From: Anthoceros angustus
Lineage: Eukaryota; Streptophyta; Anthocerotopsida; Anthocerotales; Anthocerotaceae
Assembly (NCBI GenBank): GCA_010909165.1
Contig: VJWM01000063.1
Span: 806,001 to 870,000 of the forward strand
DNA: 64,000 nt
Reading direction: 5' to 3'
The translations under genes were made by a program, and so were the position numbers. Numbering within the stretch: the first letter of the stretch is position 1; the number at the start of each line of letters is the position of its first letter. Positions 35,587 through 46,012 of this stretch are shown piece by piece. The notes beneath the pieces were generated by a model. It was not told where the DNA came from, ran no database searches, and worked only from the letters and a program-made list of their open reading frames with translations.

Positions 35587-37491
35587 GGTTATGAGGGGGA
35601 TGTCCGACCAGTCCAGGATAGAGTTGCTGCTGACCCTGCAGAGGAGGACTTTGATGATAGTTTAGGGTTCTCCTCTGATCATGATGACGAGCCTGCTGCA
35701 GTTTATATTCAAGATGACACTCAGGAGGACGATTACCCCGAGCCTCCTGTTCAACGGTTACAGGACACTGATCCTCCAAGGTATCCTACACGTGAGAGGA
35801 GGGCAAGAGAAAAATGGTCAGAGGCCCCATATCAGTCTATTGATTTCAGGAATTCAACTGCTCATGTCTTAGATTTACATGTTCCAGATGTTAGACCAGA
35901 TCCCCAGACTTACAATGAAGCTCTGAATGGGCCCGATGGTGACCATTGGTGGGCTTCTATTGACGATGAGTACAACAGTCTCGTAAAAAATAACACATGG
36001 GAACTCGCTGATCGTCCACCTGGCAGGAAACCAATCACTTGTAAATGGGTTTTCAAAACAAAGCTAAAGGCGGATGGCACAATTGCACGATACAAGAGTC
36101 GGTTAGTGGCCAGAGGGTTTTCTCAGATACCTGGAATTGACTATGGGGATACTTTTTCCCCTGTGGTGAAACCTCCCTCTGTCCGTATTCTCCTTGCACT
36201 TGCAGCATAACTTGATTTGGAACTCCATCAAATGGATGTCTGCACGGCATTCCTTCATGGTGAGTTGGAGGAGGTTCTTTACATGCTGCAACCAGAGGGT
36301 TTTGTTAGTAAGGAGTGGCTGAATAAGGTCTGTAAGTTACTAAAGACAATATATGGCCTTAAGCAAAGCCCTCGTGCCTAGTTTAAGCGGATTATGAAGT
36401 TTCTTCGCCAAGCCGGCTTTGTACAATCACCAGCTGACTCAAATGTGTTTTACTTAGCTGAGGATGGCTTGTTTGTGGTGCTGGCCCTTTATGTTGATGA
36501 CGCAATACTACTTAGTAACAGCACCACCCAGTTGGACAAGGTCAAGGCCCTTATGCGCAGTGAGTTCGAGATGACCGACCAAGGCCCGCTTCAGTTCTGT
36601 CTTGGTATACAAATTCTAAGGGATAGGTCACAGGTCACTGTTATTCTTCACCAAACGAAGTACCTCAAAGAGATTCTTAAGAGGTTTAACTTACATGATG
36701 CCAGGCTGGTCACTACCCCGTGTGTTGTTGGGGAAAAACTCACTCCTGATCAGTCACCCTCCACAGCAGAGGAGGTAGACCATATGCACAATGTTCCATA
36801 TGCTGAAGCTGTTGGGTGCCTGATCTTCTTAGCCAATTGGACATGCCCCGACATTAGCTTTGCAGTTAGTGTGGTTGCACAGTTTCTGAAAAATCCAGGT
36901 CCGGCCCACTGGGCTGTTGTCAAGCGTATTTACCGCTATCTTAAGGGTACAAGCAGCTATGGCCTTCACTACACCTCAAGTGGAAAGCGTGAGTTTGTCC
37001 TTACGGCTTTGGCAGACGCAGACTGGGCTTCAGATGCCAATACTCGACGAAGCCTCTCTGCATATGTTTGCCTCCTTGCTTCAGGTGCAGTGAACTGGTC
37101 CTGCAAGAAACAGACCTCATTAGCTCTATCCTCTACTGAAGCTGAATACAAAGCACTAACTGATGCTTGTAAGGAGTTGGAATGGGAAAGGCAGTTCTTG
37201 GACTCTATCTTCATGCCACAACCAGGAGCCACGCAGCTGCTCTGTGACAGTATGTCAGCAATCGCCCTTGTAGCCAATCCTAGGTTTCACGCACGAACAA
37301 AGCACATAAAACTGTACCATCAATACATAAGGGATGTAGCTGAACGGGGTGTTGCCAAAGTCCAGTATGTTAGCAGAGATGATAACACTGCAGATGTGCT
37401 CACCAAGGGACTGTCAAACTCCAAACAGTACAAACACATGGAAGCATTAGGGCTTCGAGAGTTCGAGCTACCTACTCTTGTTAGCTCCTAA
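35587..37491 (+). pseudogene. Copia reverse transcriptase and RNase H
   Basis: One frame from about 35,587 to the stop at 37,491 is broken only by TAA at 36,208 and TAG at 36,379. In order: the acidic linker; CKWVFKTKLKADG and [48 protein letters not shown] with the catalytic DD (about 36,493-36,510); SWLANW-type region YAEAVGCLIFLANW; RNase H ADADWASD, LSSTEAEYKALTDA, and HARTKHIKLYHQYIRD. The last residues are TLVSS. The two stops replace the Gln of the LALAAQLD block and the Trp of SPRAW. Intact domain order, inactive by nonsense. Confidence 0.93.
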
Positions 37492-38561
37492 TGAAGACAC
37501 CTGCTTTAGCTAGAGACAACACGTGTCCAGCGGCTTGCTAAATCTATGCTGCTGGTAATGTCCTTGTTGTGCTTTAGCTTCCTAGTCTGCAAGTGGTCAT
37601 AAACAAGGGAACAGCTTAGTGGATGAAGCCAACTGACAAATCTAGTCGTGGGCTACTCCCCAACTTCCACACTAAGATACAATCTCTACTTACTTTTCTC
37701 ACAAGGGAACGGATTATATGTGCTGCCAACTCCAGGTTCGTCACCAACTGTCCCGATAAATCCAAGTAACTCTAGCTCTTTTACAAGGTGCCTGACCTCT
37801 TCAACTGTGAGTGGGAACATACGAGGGATTCTTGGCGGAGCACTTGCTTATCGTGTCCTGCAAGCAGACCTCATTAGCTCTATCCTCTCAAGTGAATACA
37901 AAGCACTAAGCAGTGCTTGTAAGGAGTTGGAATGGGAAAGGCAGTTCTTGGACTCTATCTTCATGCCACAACTTGAGCCACTTGCCTGGATGATGTCGGC
38001 AATCGCCCTTGTAGCCAATCCTAGGTTTCACGACTTACGAACAAAGCATAAAACCTGCATCAATACATAAGGGATGTGGCGAGCAGGGTGTTGCCAAAGT
38101 CCGATGTTAGCAGAGATGATAACACTGCGGATGTGCTCACCAAGGACCTACAACCCAAACCGTACAAACACATGGAAGCATTAGGGCTTGAGAGTTCGAG
38201 CTACCTACTCTTGTTAGCTCCTAATGAAGACACCTGCTTTAGCTAGAGACAACACGTGTCCAGTGCTAAATCTATGTCTTGGTAATGTCCTTGTTGTGCT
38301 TTCCTAGTCCGCAAGTGGTCATAAATAAGGGAACAGTGGATGAAGCTATCGACAAATCTAGTGGGCTACTCCCCAACTTCCACACTAAGATACAATCTCT
38401 ACTTACTTTTCTCACAGAGCCGGATTATATGTCTTTGCCAACTGTGTTAAATGTGCATCCTGGATAAATCCAAGTAACTCTAGCTCTTTTACAAGGTGCC
38501 TGACCTCTTCAACTGTGAGTGGGAACATACGAGGGATTCTTGGCGGAGCACTTGCTATCAG
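37098..38561 (+). repeat. Tandem duplication of RNase H tail and 3' region
   Basis: Units 37,098-37,854 and 37,855-38,561 share the RNase H C-terminus ('aaggagttggaatgggaaag'), 'cctaatgaagacacctgctt' and 'actccccaacttccacacta'. The shared word gtcctgca occurs at the start, joint and end (37,098, 37,855, 38,562). The second RNase H copy is truncated and frameshifted. Confidence 0.9.
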
Positions 38562-38870
38562 GTCCTGCAGCTCCAAAACTCTGCACCTTGCCGACTTCAG
38601 CAGCTTCTCAACTTCCTCACACTTCTGCACAGTTTGAATCAAGTGGCAGATCAGGTTCATGTTAGCTTGGGTTGGCCAGTTTGCAGGCATCTTCACCAAC
38701 ATCTCTTCACAGCATCCAGAAGGATTCCTCAGCTAAGGAGGATCCTCTCGAGGCCCTTTCTGGCTGCTGGAAGCTCTGTCGTGCTTGTGCGCTATCTTGC
38801 CTTTCAGTGAGGCTCCGGTGACAAAGGCTATGCACAATATGGTGAAAGCGAGGGGGATACATATCTCCAT
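38412..38870 (-). pseudogene. Antisense frame with signal-peptide-like start inside the copia element
   Basis: Read on the minus strand from ATG 38,870: MEICIPLAFTILCIAFVTG (short hydrophobic core, Ala/Ser-rich end, like a secretory signal). A charged stretch (KGKIAHKHDR) follows, then a single TAG at codon 46, then a helical frame rich in Leu/Glu/Cys (HLIQTVQKCEEVEKLL...VEEVRHLVKELELLGF) to a TGA at 38,412. That is 153 codons including both stops, and the stop could be a C-to-T change of a Gln codon. It lies between RNase H and the PPT, antisense to pol, and its C-terminal part is also present in the first copy of the duplication at about 37.6-37.85 kb. No family recognised. A captured host gene fragment is the best guess. 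Confidence 0.45.
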
Positions 38871-38990
38871 CTCAGCCCAAAGCTCATGTTCTCCTTGCGC
38901 CCGCGTACGTCTTTCTGAAGCAATTCAAGCGACAGTCACGAAGCACTTGCATGCACTTGCATTTATACCTCCTTGTTAACCCTGTTCGGT

Positions 38991-39000
38991 TAAGAGGGGG
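38991..39000 (+). other. Polypurine tract
   Basis: taagaggggg abuts the 3' LTR, the expected position for second-strand priming. Confidence 0.85.
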
Positions 39001-39170
39001 TGTTAGGGTTCGTACTTAAATCCTAGTTAGTTAACCTCACCATGGTTAAGTTAGCCATACCTTTAGGGTTAGTTACAACACTTTATAAGACACAAAATTT
39101 TGTATATTAATTAATTTTCCTTTGTTTGCTCTTGCATATATTTTTTTCTTATGCTCTTCACATCGTGTCA
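39001..39170 (+). repeat. 3' LTR of the copia element
   Basis: 170 bp, starting immediately after a polypurine tract (taagaggggg, 38,991-39,000) and ending in CA followed by the target duplication. Confidence 0.97.
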
Positions 39171-39175
39171 ATATA
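39171..39175. repeat. Target-site duplication ATATA, right
   Basis: It matches 30,518-30,522. Removing the element and one copy of ATATA keeps the transposase reading frame open across the junction. Confidence 0.95.
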
Positions 39176-40026
39176 AGCCTGAATTGCTGAGAATTCTAAC
39201 ATCATTGACAGAACCTGAGAAGCCTGCAAAAACATCAAAAAATCGCATGTTCATATTGACAACCCCTTGAATGCAAACACTGTAATCATGGTTTCTATCA
39301 AAATAGTCAGTTGCCATTCCCCGTGTCATGAGCTCAATTTTCACATGGGTGATGTCGATTGCACCACAGCAATTCATCAATCCTTGATGCCTTTCGAATT
39401 TGGCCTTTGTGGTTGCCAATGCTGGGCCTTGAGGCCAACTTATGTGATGTCTTCCTCTCTTGATCATAGCCCGAACAAATCGCCAGACGATTTTTGATGC
39501 TGTAGACTCAGCTATTCCGAACAATTCTCCAATTGACTTCAGTGTGTCCCCTGTGGCCAGCCTGCGCAATGCGACAGCCACTTGAAAATCAACCAACAGC
39601 TCTCTATTTGGAATCTGCCGAAGAGCTGCTGGGGTCTTCCTGGTCAGATCTTCAGCCATTAGATTACACACGTAAGCACACGTAAGTGAAAGTGGGAGGA
39701 GTCATTCTTAAAAACCGTCGGAAGCGTTCTGGATCAGCCGAACATGTTGCTTCTTTGAAGAGACTCCACCAAGCCATGCACCTGTCTTTTATGTAGATAT
39801 CACTTGACACACGTCGTTTCCGTGAAAGAATGGAAACATGTGTGGCTGCCATGAGAAACATCATGGAGGAAACTGCTCTTGAAGAACCTTCTTCACACTC
39901 AGCTGTGTGTACAGGCAGCGATTCCGCCTGCTGCTTCTCCAAGAATCTCAATGCAGCAGGCATAGCAATTGTTGATGCAAGAAAAGAGGCATTTGCCAGG
40001 CGCTTGTAGACATGGTCATCCTCCAT
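39176..40026 (-). pseudogene. PIF/Harbinger transposase, 5' part
   Basis: Start ATG at 40,026 (MEDDHVYKR). The N-terminal part ends RFLRMTPPTFTYVC. A 10-bp duplication of cttacgtgtg (about 39,667-39,686) then shifts the frame. The continuation NLMAEDLTRKTPAALRQIP follows, then the helix-turn-helix-like IGELFGIAESTASKIV, CCGAIDITHV with the first catalytic Asp (39,354-39,356), and FAGFSGSVNDVRIL with the second (39,201-39,203). The frame then meets the copia insertion and continues at 30,517. The layout matches DDE_Tnp_4 transposases of PIF/Harbinger elements. Terminal inverted repeats of the host element were not identified. Confidence 0.9.
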
Positions 40027-40504
40027 CTTCACTCGCGCCCTCGCGAGATCGTGGTATCACACGCACGAAGCCGGTAACCATGGACGGGCTATGAGCCACC
40101 TTTTTTGGGAATCGATCGAAGCTGCAATACCATGGAAAGTGAAACGGTCTCCTTGAAAAACTTAAGTTGCAAACTGACCGCCAAATATTCGAGCTTCATG
40201 CAAAGCACGCTTACAGGTACGGCCTCAAGTTTCGGGAAGCACTTGGGATTTCCCCTCTTGCACTCCTCCATCTTTGTCCGCGTGTGTTTTTTTTCTTGCG
40301 ATAGGCATTGCAGTTAGGCCTACTTCGAGGAGTGGCATATAAATAAAACGGGCATTTTAGGCAAAAGAATTATCACAGGCGAGGAACCGACTTGATGCTG
40401 CTAACTAGACAACACATTTCAAGTTGGAGCTGGAGACATGGCTCTCCACCAAACGCAAATCCTCGACATGCGTCACAGGGCACCAAAACTGGATTACACC
40501 TACG

Positions 40505-41373
40505 ATGGCTTGGCCATTTCAGGATCATCAGAGTTGTCAACCCCGTTGCTCATTGATCAGTTGCAACCGCCTGGCCATTGGCTCATCTACGACGTTGTTC
40601 GCACGTTGCTGCTTCGCCGCTATGCCGCAGCGGGCTGGACTAGACATGCACATGGGTCGTCGTGTTGCTGACCCTCGGAAGTCTGCAGGATACGAAATGG
40701 GTGTAACGGCTGAGGCCGTGAAGAAATTATGTGAGCAAGGGCAGGTCACTGAGGCTGTTGAGGCTCTGGGAGTTCTGGTGAGGAGAGACTGTGGTGTTTC
40801 AGTCTCTGTTTTATTCTGCTCTCAAGAAGTGTGTGTTTACAAGGATTTGGGTCTGGGTCGCCGTGTCCACGCGCTTGCTGTGAAGGAGGGTATGAAACGG
40901 ACACGTTTGTGTAACCATATCGTGCGAATGTATGCATCTCATGCCAGGTTGCAAGAAGCGATGGATGTGTTCACCAGAGTTGCCCAACCGGATGCCTTCA
41001 TGTGGTCTTCGATAATCACTGCACACGTTAACCGCGGACAAGCTAAGCAGGGCATAGAACTGTACCACCGGATGCGTGGGTCAAGTGTGAAGCCAGATGG
41101 GCATGTATTTGTTGCAGCACTTCAGGCTTGTGCAAGGGAGCAGACTTGGAGACTGGGCAGCAAGTGCATGCTGACGTCTTAGCCAGTGACGTTGAGCGTG
41201 ATGCTTTTGTGTGTAACTCCTTGTTGGACATGTATGCCAAGTGTGGCAGCTTGGACGACGCTCAAAGAGTGTTTGATGGACTTGCTCAAAAGACTGTTGT
41301 GATGTGGACCACTCTGATAGCAGGATATGCTCAGCAGGGCATGGGGTGGGAAGCCCTTCGTCTTTATGAGGCT
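40505..41373 (+). pseudogene. Truncated PPR gene copy upstream of the intact gene
   Basis: It corresponds to codons 1 to about 290 of the gene at 41,897, with the same ATG context, but is broken by small deletions near 40,800, 40,840, 40,890 and 41,136. It ends inside a PPR motif where the second duplication unit begins with antisense transposase sequence. Own TATA box at about 40,340. Confidence 0.9.
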
Positions 41374-41730
41374 ATGCAAGAAGAGGCATTTGCCAGGCGC
41401 TTGTAGACATGGTCATCCTCCATCTTCACTCGCGCCCTCGCGAGATCGTGGTATCACGCACGAAGCCGGTAACCATGGACGGGCTATGAGCCACCTTTTT
41501 GGGAATCGATCAAGCTGCAATACCATGGAAAGTGAAACGGTCTCCTTGAAAAACTTAAGTTGCAAACTGACCGCCAAATATTCGAGCTTCATGCAAAGCA
41601 CGCTTACAGGTACGGCCTCAAGTTTCGGGAAGCACTTGGGATTTCCCCTCTTGCACTCCTCCATCTTTGTCCGCGTGTGTTTTTTTTCTTGCGATAGGCA
41701 TTGCAGTTAGGCCTACTTCGAGGAGTGGCA

Positions 41731-41740
41731 TATAAATAAA
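41731..41740 (+). promoter_or_regulatory. TATA box of the plus-strand PPR gene
   Basis: tataaataaa lies 166 bp upstream of the ATG at 41,897, and the same box precedes the truncated copy. An out-of-frame ATG at 41,830 opens a 78-codon overlapping upstream frame (to 42,063) that is also preserved in the upstream copy. Confidence 0.6.
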
Positions 41741-41896
41741 ACGGGCATTTTAGGCAAAAGAATTATCACAGGCGAGGAACCGACTTGATGCTGCTAACTA
41801 GACACACATTTCAAGTTGGAGCTGGAGACATGGCTCTCCACCAAACGCAAATCCTCGACATGCGTCACAGGGCACCAAAACTGGATTACACCTACG

Positions 41897-44800
41897 ATGG
41901 CTTGGCCATTTCAGGATCATCAGAGTTGTCAACCCCGTTGCTCATTGATCAGTTGCAACCGCCTGGCCATTGGCTCATCTACGACGTTGTTCGCACGTTG
42001 CTGCTTCGCCGCTATGCCGCAGCGGGCTGGACTAGACATGCACATGGGTCGTCGTGTTGCTGACCCTCGGAAGTCTGCAGGATACGAAATGGGTGTAACG
42101 GCTGAGGCCGTGAAGAAATTATGTGAGCAAGGGCAGGTCACTGAGGCTGTTGAGGCTCTGGGAGTTCTGGTGAGGAGAGACTGTGGTGTTTCTCAGTCTC
42201 TGTTTTATTCTGCTCTCAAGAAGTGTGTGGTTTACAAGGATTTGGGTCTGGGTCGCCGTGTCCACGCGCTTGCTGTGAAGGAGGGGTATGAAACGGACAC
42301 GTTTTTGTGTAACCATATCGTGCGAATGTATGCATCTCATGCCAGGTTGCAAGAAGCGATGGATGTGTTCACCAGAGTTGCCCAACCGGATGCCTTCATG
42401 TGGTCTTCGATAATCACTGCACACGTTAACCGCGGACAAGCTAAGCAGGGCATAGAACTGTACCACCGGATGCGTGGGTCAAGTGTGAAGCCAGATGGGC
42501 ATGTATTTGTTGCAGCACTTCAGGCTTGTGCAAGGGGAGCAGACTTGGAGACTGGGCAGCAAGTGCATGCTGACGTCTTAGCCAGTGACGTTGAGCGTGA
42601 TGCTTTTGTGTGTAACTCCTTGTTGGACATGTATGCCAAGTGTGGCAGCTTGGACGACGCTCAAAGAGTGTTTGATGGACTTGCTCAAAAGACTGTTGTG
42701 ATGTGGACCACTCTGATAGCAGGATATGCTCAGCAGGGCATGGGGTGGGAAGCCCTTCGTCTTTATGAGGCTATGCAAGAAGAGGGCATGCTTGCCAGTT
42801 CTGTGACGTTTGTGTGCCTCCTGCAGGCATGTGCAGGTGTGGGCACCCCGGCTTTGGAACAGGGGAAGCAGCTGCATGCACAGATTGGTGAAAGAGGGCT
42901 TCAGGGTGATGTCTTTGTGGCCAACGGTTTGATCGACATGTATGCAAAGTGTGGTAGCCTAGAGGATGCTCAGGGAGTGTTTGATGGACTCGGTGAACGA
43001 AATGTGGTTACGTGGAATGCTATGATAGGAGGGTATTCCCAGCAGGGCATGGGGCGAGTAGCACTTTGTCTCTACAGGTCTATGCAAGAAGAAGGTAAGG
43101 TTGCACCTGATTCTGTGACATTCATGTGTCTCCTGCAGGCATGTGCGAGTGTGGGGACTCCGGCTTTGGAGAAGGGGAAGCAGCTCCATGCACAGATTGG
43201 AGAGCTAGGACTCCAAGCTCATGTGTTTGTAGCCAACAGTTTGGTGGATATGTATGCAAAGTGTGGCAGCCTAGAAGGTGCTCGGGATGTGTTCAACGGA
43301 CTTAGTGAGAAAACCGTGGTAACATGGAATGCCATGATGGGAGGATATGCCCAGCAGGGCATGGGGCAGAAAGCCCTTGATCTTTATAGGTTAATGCAAG
43401 AAGAAGGCATGATTGCACCCAATCCTGTGACATTCGTTTGCCTCCTGCAGTCATGTGCTAATGTTGGCACTCCAGCTTTGGAAACGGGGAAGCAGCTCCA
43501 TGCACAGATTGGAGAACAAACGATCCAGTCAGATGTCTTTGTGGCCAACAGTCTGGTGGACATGTATGCAAAGTGTGGCAGCCTAGAGGATGCTCGGGCC
43601 GTGTTTGACAGACTCGGTCGAAAGAACGTTGTCATGTGGACCACCCTTATCGCAGGATATTCTCAGCAGGGCATGGGGGAGGAAGCCCTTCATCTGTACA
43701 GGGCTATGCAGGAAGAAGGACTGGTGGCACCCAATTCTGTGACATTTGCATGCCTCCTGCAGGCATGTGCAAGTGAGGGGAGCCTGTCATTTGAGAAGGG
43801 GAAGCAGCTTCATGCAGAGATTACAGAACAAGGGCTTCTTGCTGATGTTTTTGTGGCCAACAGTTTGATAAACATGTATGCAAAGTGTGGCAGCCTGGAC
43901 GATGCTCAGGGTGTGTTCGATGGACTTGGTCAAAAGAACGTGGTGACGTGGAATGTCATGATAGGAGGATATTCCCACCAGGGCATGGGGCAGGAAGCAC
44001 TTCGCCTCTACAAGGCCATGCAAGAGGAAGGCATTTGTGCACCGGATTATGTGACATTTGCTTGCGTCCTGCAGGCATGCTCAAGTGTGGGTACCCAAGC
44101 TTTGGAGAAAGGGAAGCAGCTTCATGCACAAATCAGAGAACAGGGACTTCAGGCTGATGTAGTTGTTGGTGGGAGCCTGGTAAACATGTATGCCAAGTGT
44201 GGCAACCTCAAGGATGCAGAGAATGTGTTTGAGGGACTTGGCCAAAAGAATGTCGTGACATGGACTTCTCTGATAGCAGGATACTCCCAGCAGGGTATGG
44301 GTCACGAAGCCCTTCATCTATACCGGGCTATGGGAGAAGAAGGCATGGTTCCACCTGATTCTGTGACATTTGTGTGCCTCCTGCAGGCGTGTGCAAGTGT
44401 GGCAGCTTTGCATGTCGGGAGGCAGCTTCATGCACAGATCAAAGATACAGGCCTTCAAGATGATGTGACGGTAGGCAATAGTTTGATAAACATGTATGCA
44501 AAGTCAGGGAGCATGGTGGATGCGCAGGAGGTGTTCGATGCATTACCCGAAAAAGATGTCATTACCTGGAGTTCGCTGATGGCAGGATACACCTGCCAAG
44601 GAGACAGTGAAAAGGTATTTGACTTGGTTCTCAAAATGAGAGAGGATGGCATACAGCCAGACGGCGTAACATTCCTCAGTGTATTAACCGTATGCAGTCA
44701 TACGGGTCTAGTAAACAAGGGGCAAGAGTACTTTGAGGCTATGAGCAGACAGTATGGCATTACTCCTACGGTGGAGCACTACACATGCATGGTGGACCTC

Positions 44801-45199
44801 CTAGGTCGTGCAGGCAGGCTGGCTGAGTCACTCGCTTTGGTGCAGGCAATGCCCGTACCGCCTAATGCTGCAGTTTGGCACACTCTTCTGGGTGCTTGCC
44901 AAAAGTGTAGCAACGTCGAGGTTGGACTCCATGCTTTTGCTGAAGCGGTTAAGCTAGACAAGAGAGATGCTGCAGCATATGTGTTGATGTCGAACATATA
45001 CACTGGTGCCCAGATGTGGGAGCAAGCACAGGAGATGCAGGAGAGGAGAGCGGAAATTGGGGCATGGAAGCAGCCAGGCCAGAGCTGGTGGATAGACATG
45101 GACGGAATCTTGCATAGTTTTTTGGTCGCCGACAAGAAACATCCAAAACGCAGCCATGCTCTCACGTTCTTCAGCAGTATGCCCACACTTCATGGATAG
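41897..45199 (+). CDS. PLS-class PPR protein with E/E+ tail, 1,100 aa
   Basis: The first in-frame ATG is at 41,897. The N-terminus (MAWPFQDHQSCQPRCS...) is Ser/Arg/Cys-rich with few acids, compatible with an organelle transit peptide. About eight P-L-S triplets follow, each with a P motif (VVTWNAMIGGYSQQGMG), an L motif (TFVCLLQACASVGTPALEKG) and an S motif (VANSLVDMYAKCGSLEDA). After a P2-L2-S2 triplet come E motifs (LLGACQKCSNVEVG ... AAYVLMSNIYTGAQMW) and the PG box (WKQPGQSWWIDMDG). The frame stops about 20 residues into the region where a DYW domain would begin, so no HxE or CxxC deaminase residues are present. Such proteins bind organelle RNA one base per motif and usually act in C-to-U editing with a partner DYW protein. 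Intron-free. It converges on a five-triplet paralog at 46,013-48,478. Confidence 0.93.
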   Translation: MAWPFQDHQSCQPRCSLISCNRLAIGSSTTLFARCCFAAMPQRAGLDMHMGRRVADPRKSAGYEMGVTAEAVKKLCEQGQVTEAVEALGVLVRRDCGVSQSLFYSALKKCVVYKDLGLGRRVHALAVKEGYETDTFLCNHIVRMYASHARLQEAMDVFTRVAQPDAFMWSSIITAHVNRGQAKQGIELYHRMRGSSVKPDGHVFVAALQACARGADLETGQQVHADVLASDVERDAFVCNSLLDMYAKCGSLDDAQRVFDGLAQKTVVMWTTLIAGYAQQGMGWEALRLYEAMQEEGMLASSVTFVCLLQACAGVGTPALEQGKQLHAQIGERGLQGDVFVANGLIDMYAKCGSLEDAQGVFDGLGERNVVTWNAMIGGYSQQGMGRVALCLYRSMQEEGKVAPDSVTFMCLLQACASVGTPALEKGKQLHAQIGELGLQAHVFVANSLVDMYAKCGSLEGARDVFNGLSEKTVVTWNAMMGGYAQQGMGQKALDLYRLMQEEGMIAPNPVTFVCLLQSCANVGTPALETGKQLHAQIGEQTIQSDVFVANSLVDMYAKCGSLEDARAVFDRLGRKNVVMWTTLIAGYSQQGMGEEALHLYRAMQEEGLVAPNSVTFACLLQACASEGSLSFEKGKQLHAEITEQGLLADVFVANSLINMYAKCGSLDDAQGVFDGLGQKNVVTWNVMIGGYSHQGMGQEALRLYKAMQEEGICAPDYVTFACVLQACSSVGTQALEKGKQLHAQIREQGLQADVVVGGSLVNMYAKCGNLKDAENVFEGLGQKNVVTWTSLIAGYSQQGMGHEALHLYRAMGEEGMVPPDSVTFVCLLQACASVAALHVGRQLHAQIKDTGLQDDVTVGNSLINMYAKSGSMVDAQEVFDALPEKDVITWSSLMAGYTCQGDSEKVFDLVLKMREDGIQPDGVTFLSVLTVCSHTGLVNKGQEYFEAMSRQYGITPTVEHYTCMVDLLGRAGRLAESLALVQAMPVPPNAAVWHTLLGACQKCSNVEVGLHAFAEAVKLDKRDAAAYVLMSNIYTGAQMWEQAQEMQERRAEIGAWKQPGQSWWIDMDGILHSFLVADKKHPKRSHALTFFSSMPTLHG

Positions 45200-46012
45200 T
45201 GGCAGCGACGACGCATCCACCTGTCTATGTCAAATCCATCTTCCAGCAAACTGGAAGCCTGTCGAAAAGATGCCTCCCCTGTTTCTCTCCAAGGCTGAGT
45301 AACAAGGAAGGCATTGGCAGCCTATCTCGTACACTCGTTTGCACAACAGTGACGAGGATTTTGAGAGGGTTCTCCAGCCACCAAAACAGGAAATCGCATT
45401 ATGAACCGCTAAGAGGAAAGATTCTCTTCATTCATGGCGTTCACAATAGAAGACTGCTGTCTCTTTCCTTCGTCTGGATTTCATTACATGTGCTTACGAG
45501 GTTGCTGGACGAGGAATTACCCTAAGTAATCGCTGGGCCGGGTCAGACCACCGGGCCCTAGGTGTTAACCGGCTGGAGGTGAAAGGCCCTTCTTGGTCTG
45601 AAGGGTAATTTCCTGGCTACCGGAAGCTACACCGGAACCAAAAGGGGAATGAACGGTAGTCTCAATGCGACCAAGTTACTGGGTGTGGGTTCCGCATGCA
45701 GTCTTTTCTAAATTGGATTTTTGGCGTGGGCTTGTGTCCGTAAGGAGATCTAACAGCAAACTTGTAAGCCACTGGCGACTGAAAAGTGCAGAATTCTCCC
45801 TCTGCTGGCTGAGAATTCCTCATCCTGATTGTTGTAGTTTCCTGCAACTAGCAGGTCACTATGGCATGGGCATTACCTTGATTATTGACTTGCAAGCATA
45901 TGACGGAGTGTGATGGTCATGCAGCAGCCTGTTGCTGCCTGGAATTTCCTTTTCCCATTTCATGACGTCCGACATGGGGTGGACATTGATATATCCCAAA
46001 TAGCGATCCACT
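45200..46012. other. Intergenic region between convergent PPR genes
   Basis: No DYW-like frame continues from either gene. 45,860-45,965 ('cattaccttgattattgact' followed by 'tgcaagcatatg') is related to 56,135-56,240, marking a dispersed repeat fragment. Otherwise nothing recognised. Confidence 0.5.

Larger units (their letters stand above)
30523..39170 (+). mobile_element. Complete but mutated Ty1-copia LTR retrotransposon, 8.65 kb
   Basis: LTRs at 30,523-30,691 and 39,001-39,170 begin TG and end CA, are flanked by the 5-bp duplication ATATA, and bracket a PBS, a Gag-Pol frame in copia order (Gag, protease, integrase, reverse transcriptase, RNase H) and a polypurine tract. The LTRs differ by four substitutions and one indel. 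The element is inserted in a minus-strand PIF/Harbinger transposase gene. Internal stops, two internal tandem duplications (integrase and RNase H/3' region) and a 0.6-kb AT-rich insert make it non-functional. Confidence 0.95.
39975..42772 (+). repeat. Tandem duplication of a PPR promoter and 5' half, 1,399-bp units
   Basis: Units 39,975-41,373 and 41,374-42,772 both run from the first codons of the Harbinger transposase through the intergenic promoter into the PPR coding region. The word atgcaagaa..gagg..cat lies at the start, the joint and the end. Copy 1 carries several 1-2-base deletions relative to copy 2 (for example gtttcagtc versus gtttctcagtc, gagggtatg versus gaggggtatg). Confidence 0.95.

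Noticed and set aside
31123-36381. Internal stops of the copia element as U-to-C RNA-editing sites
   Set aside because: Fern and hornwort organelles repair such stops by U-to-C editing, but this is a nuclear retroelement with frameshifts and duplications as well. Deamination-type decay is simpler.
41816-41896. Upstream extension of the PPR frame to 41,816
   Set aside because: The extension starts at a TTG codon. The first in-frame ATG is at 41,897, and the intervening residues are not needed for any domain.
45199-45525. Downstream frame as a split DYW domain
   Set aside because: No HxE, CxxC or terminal DYW-like residues in any frame of 45,199-46,012.
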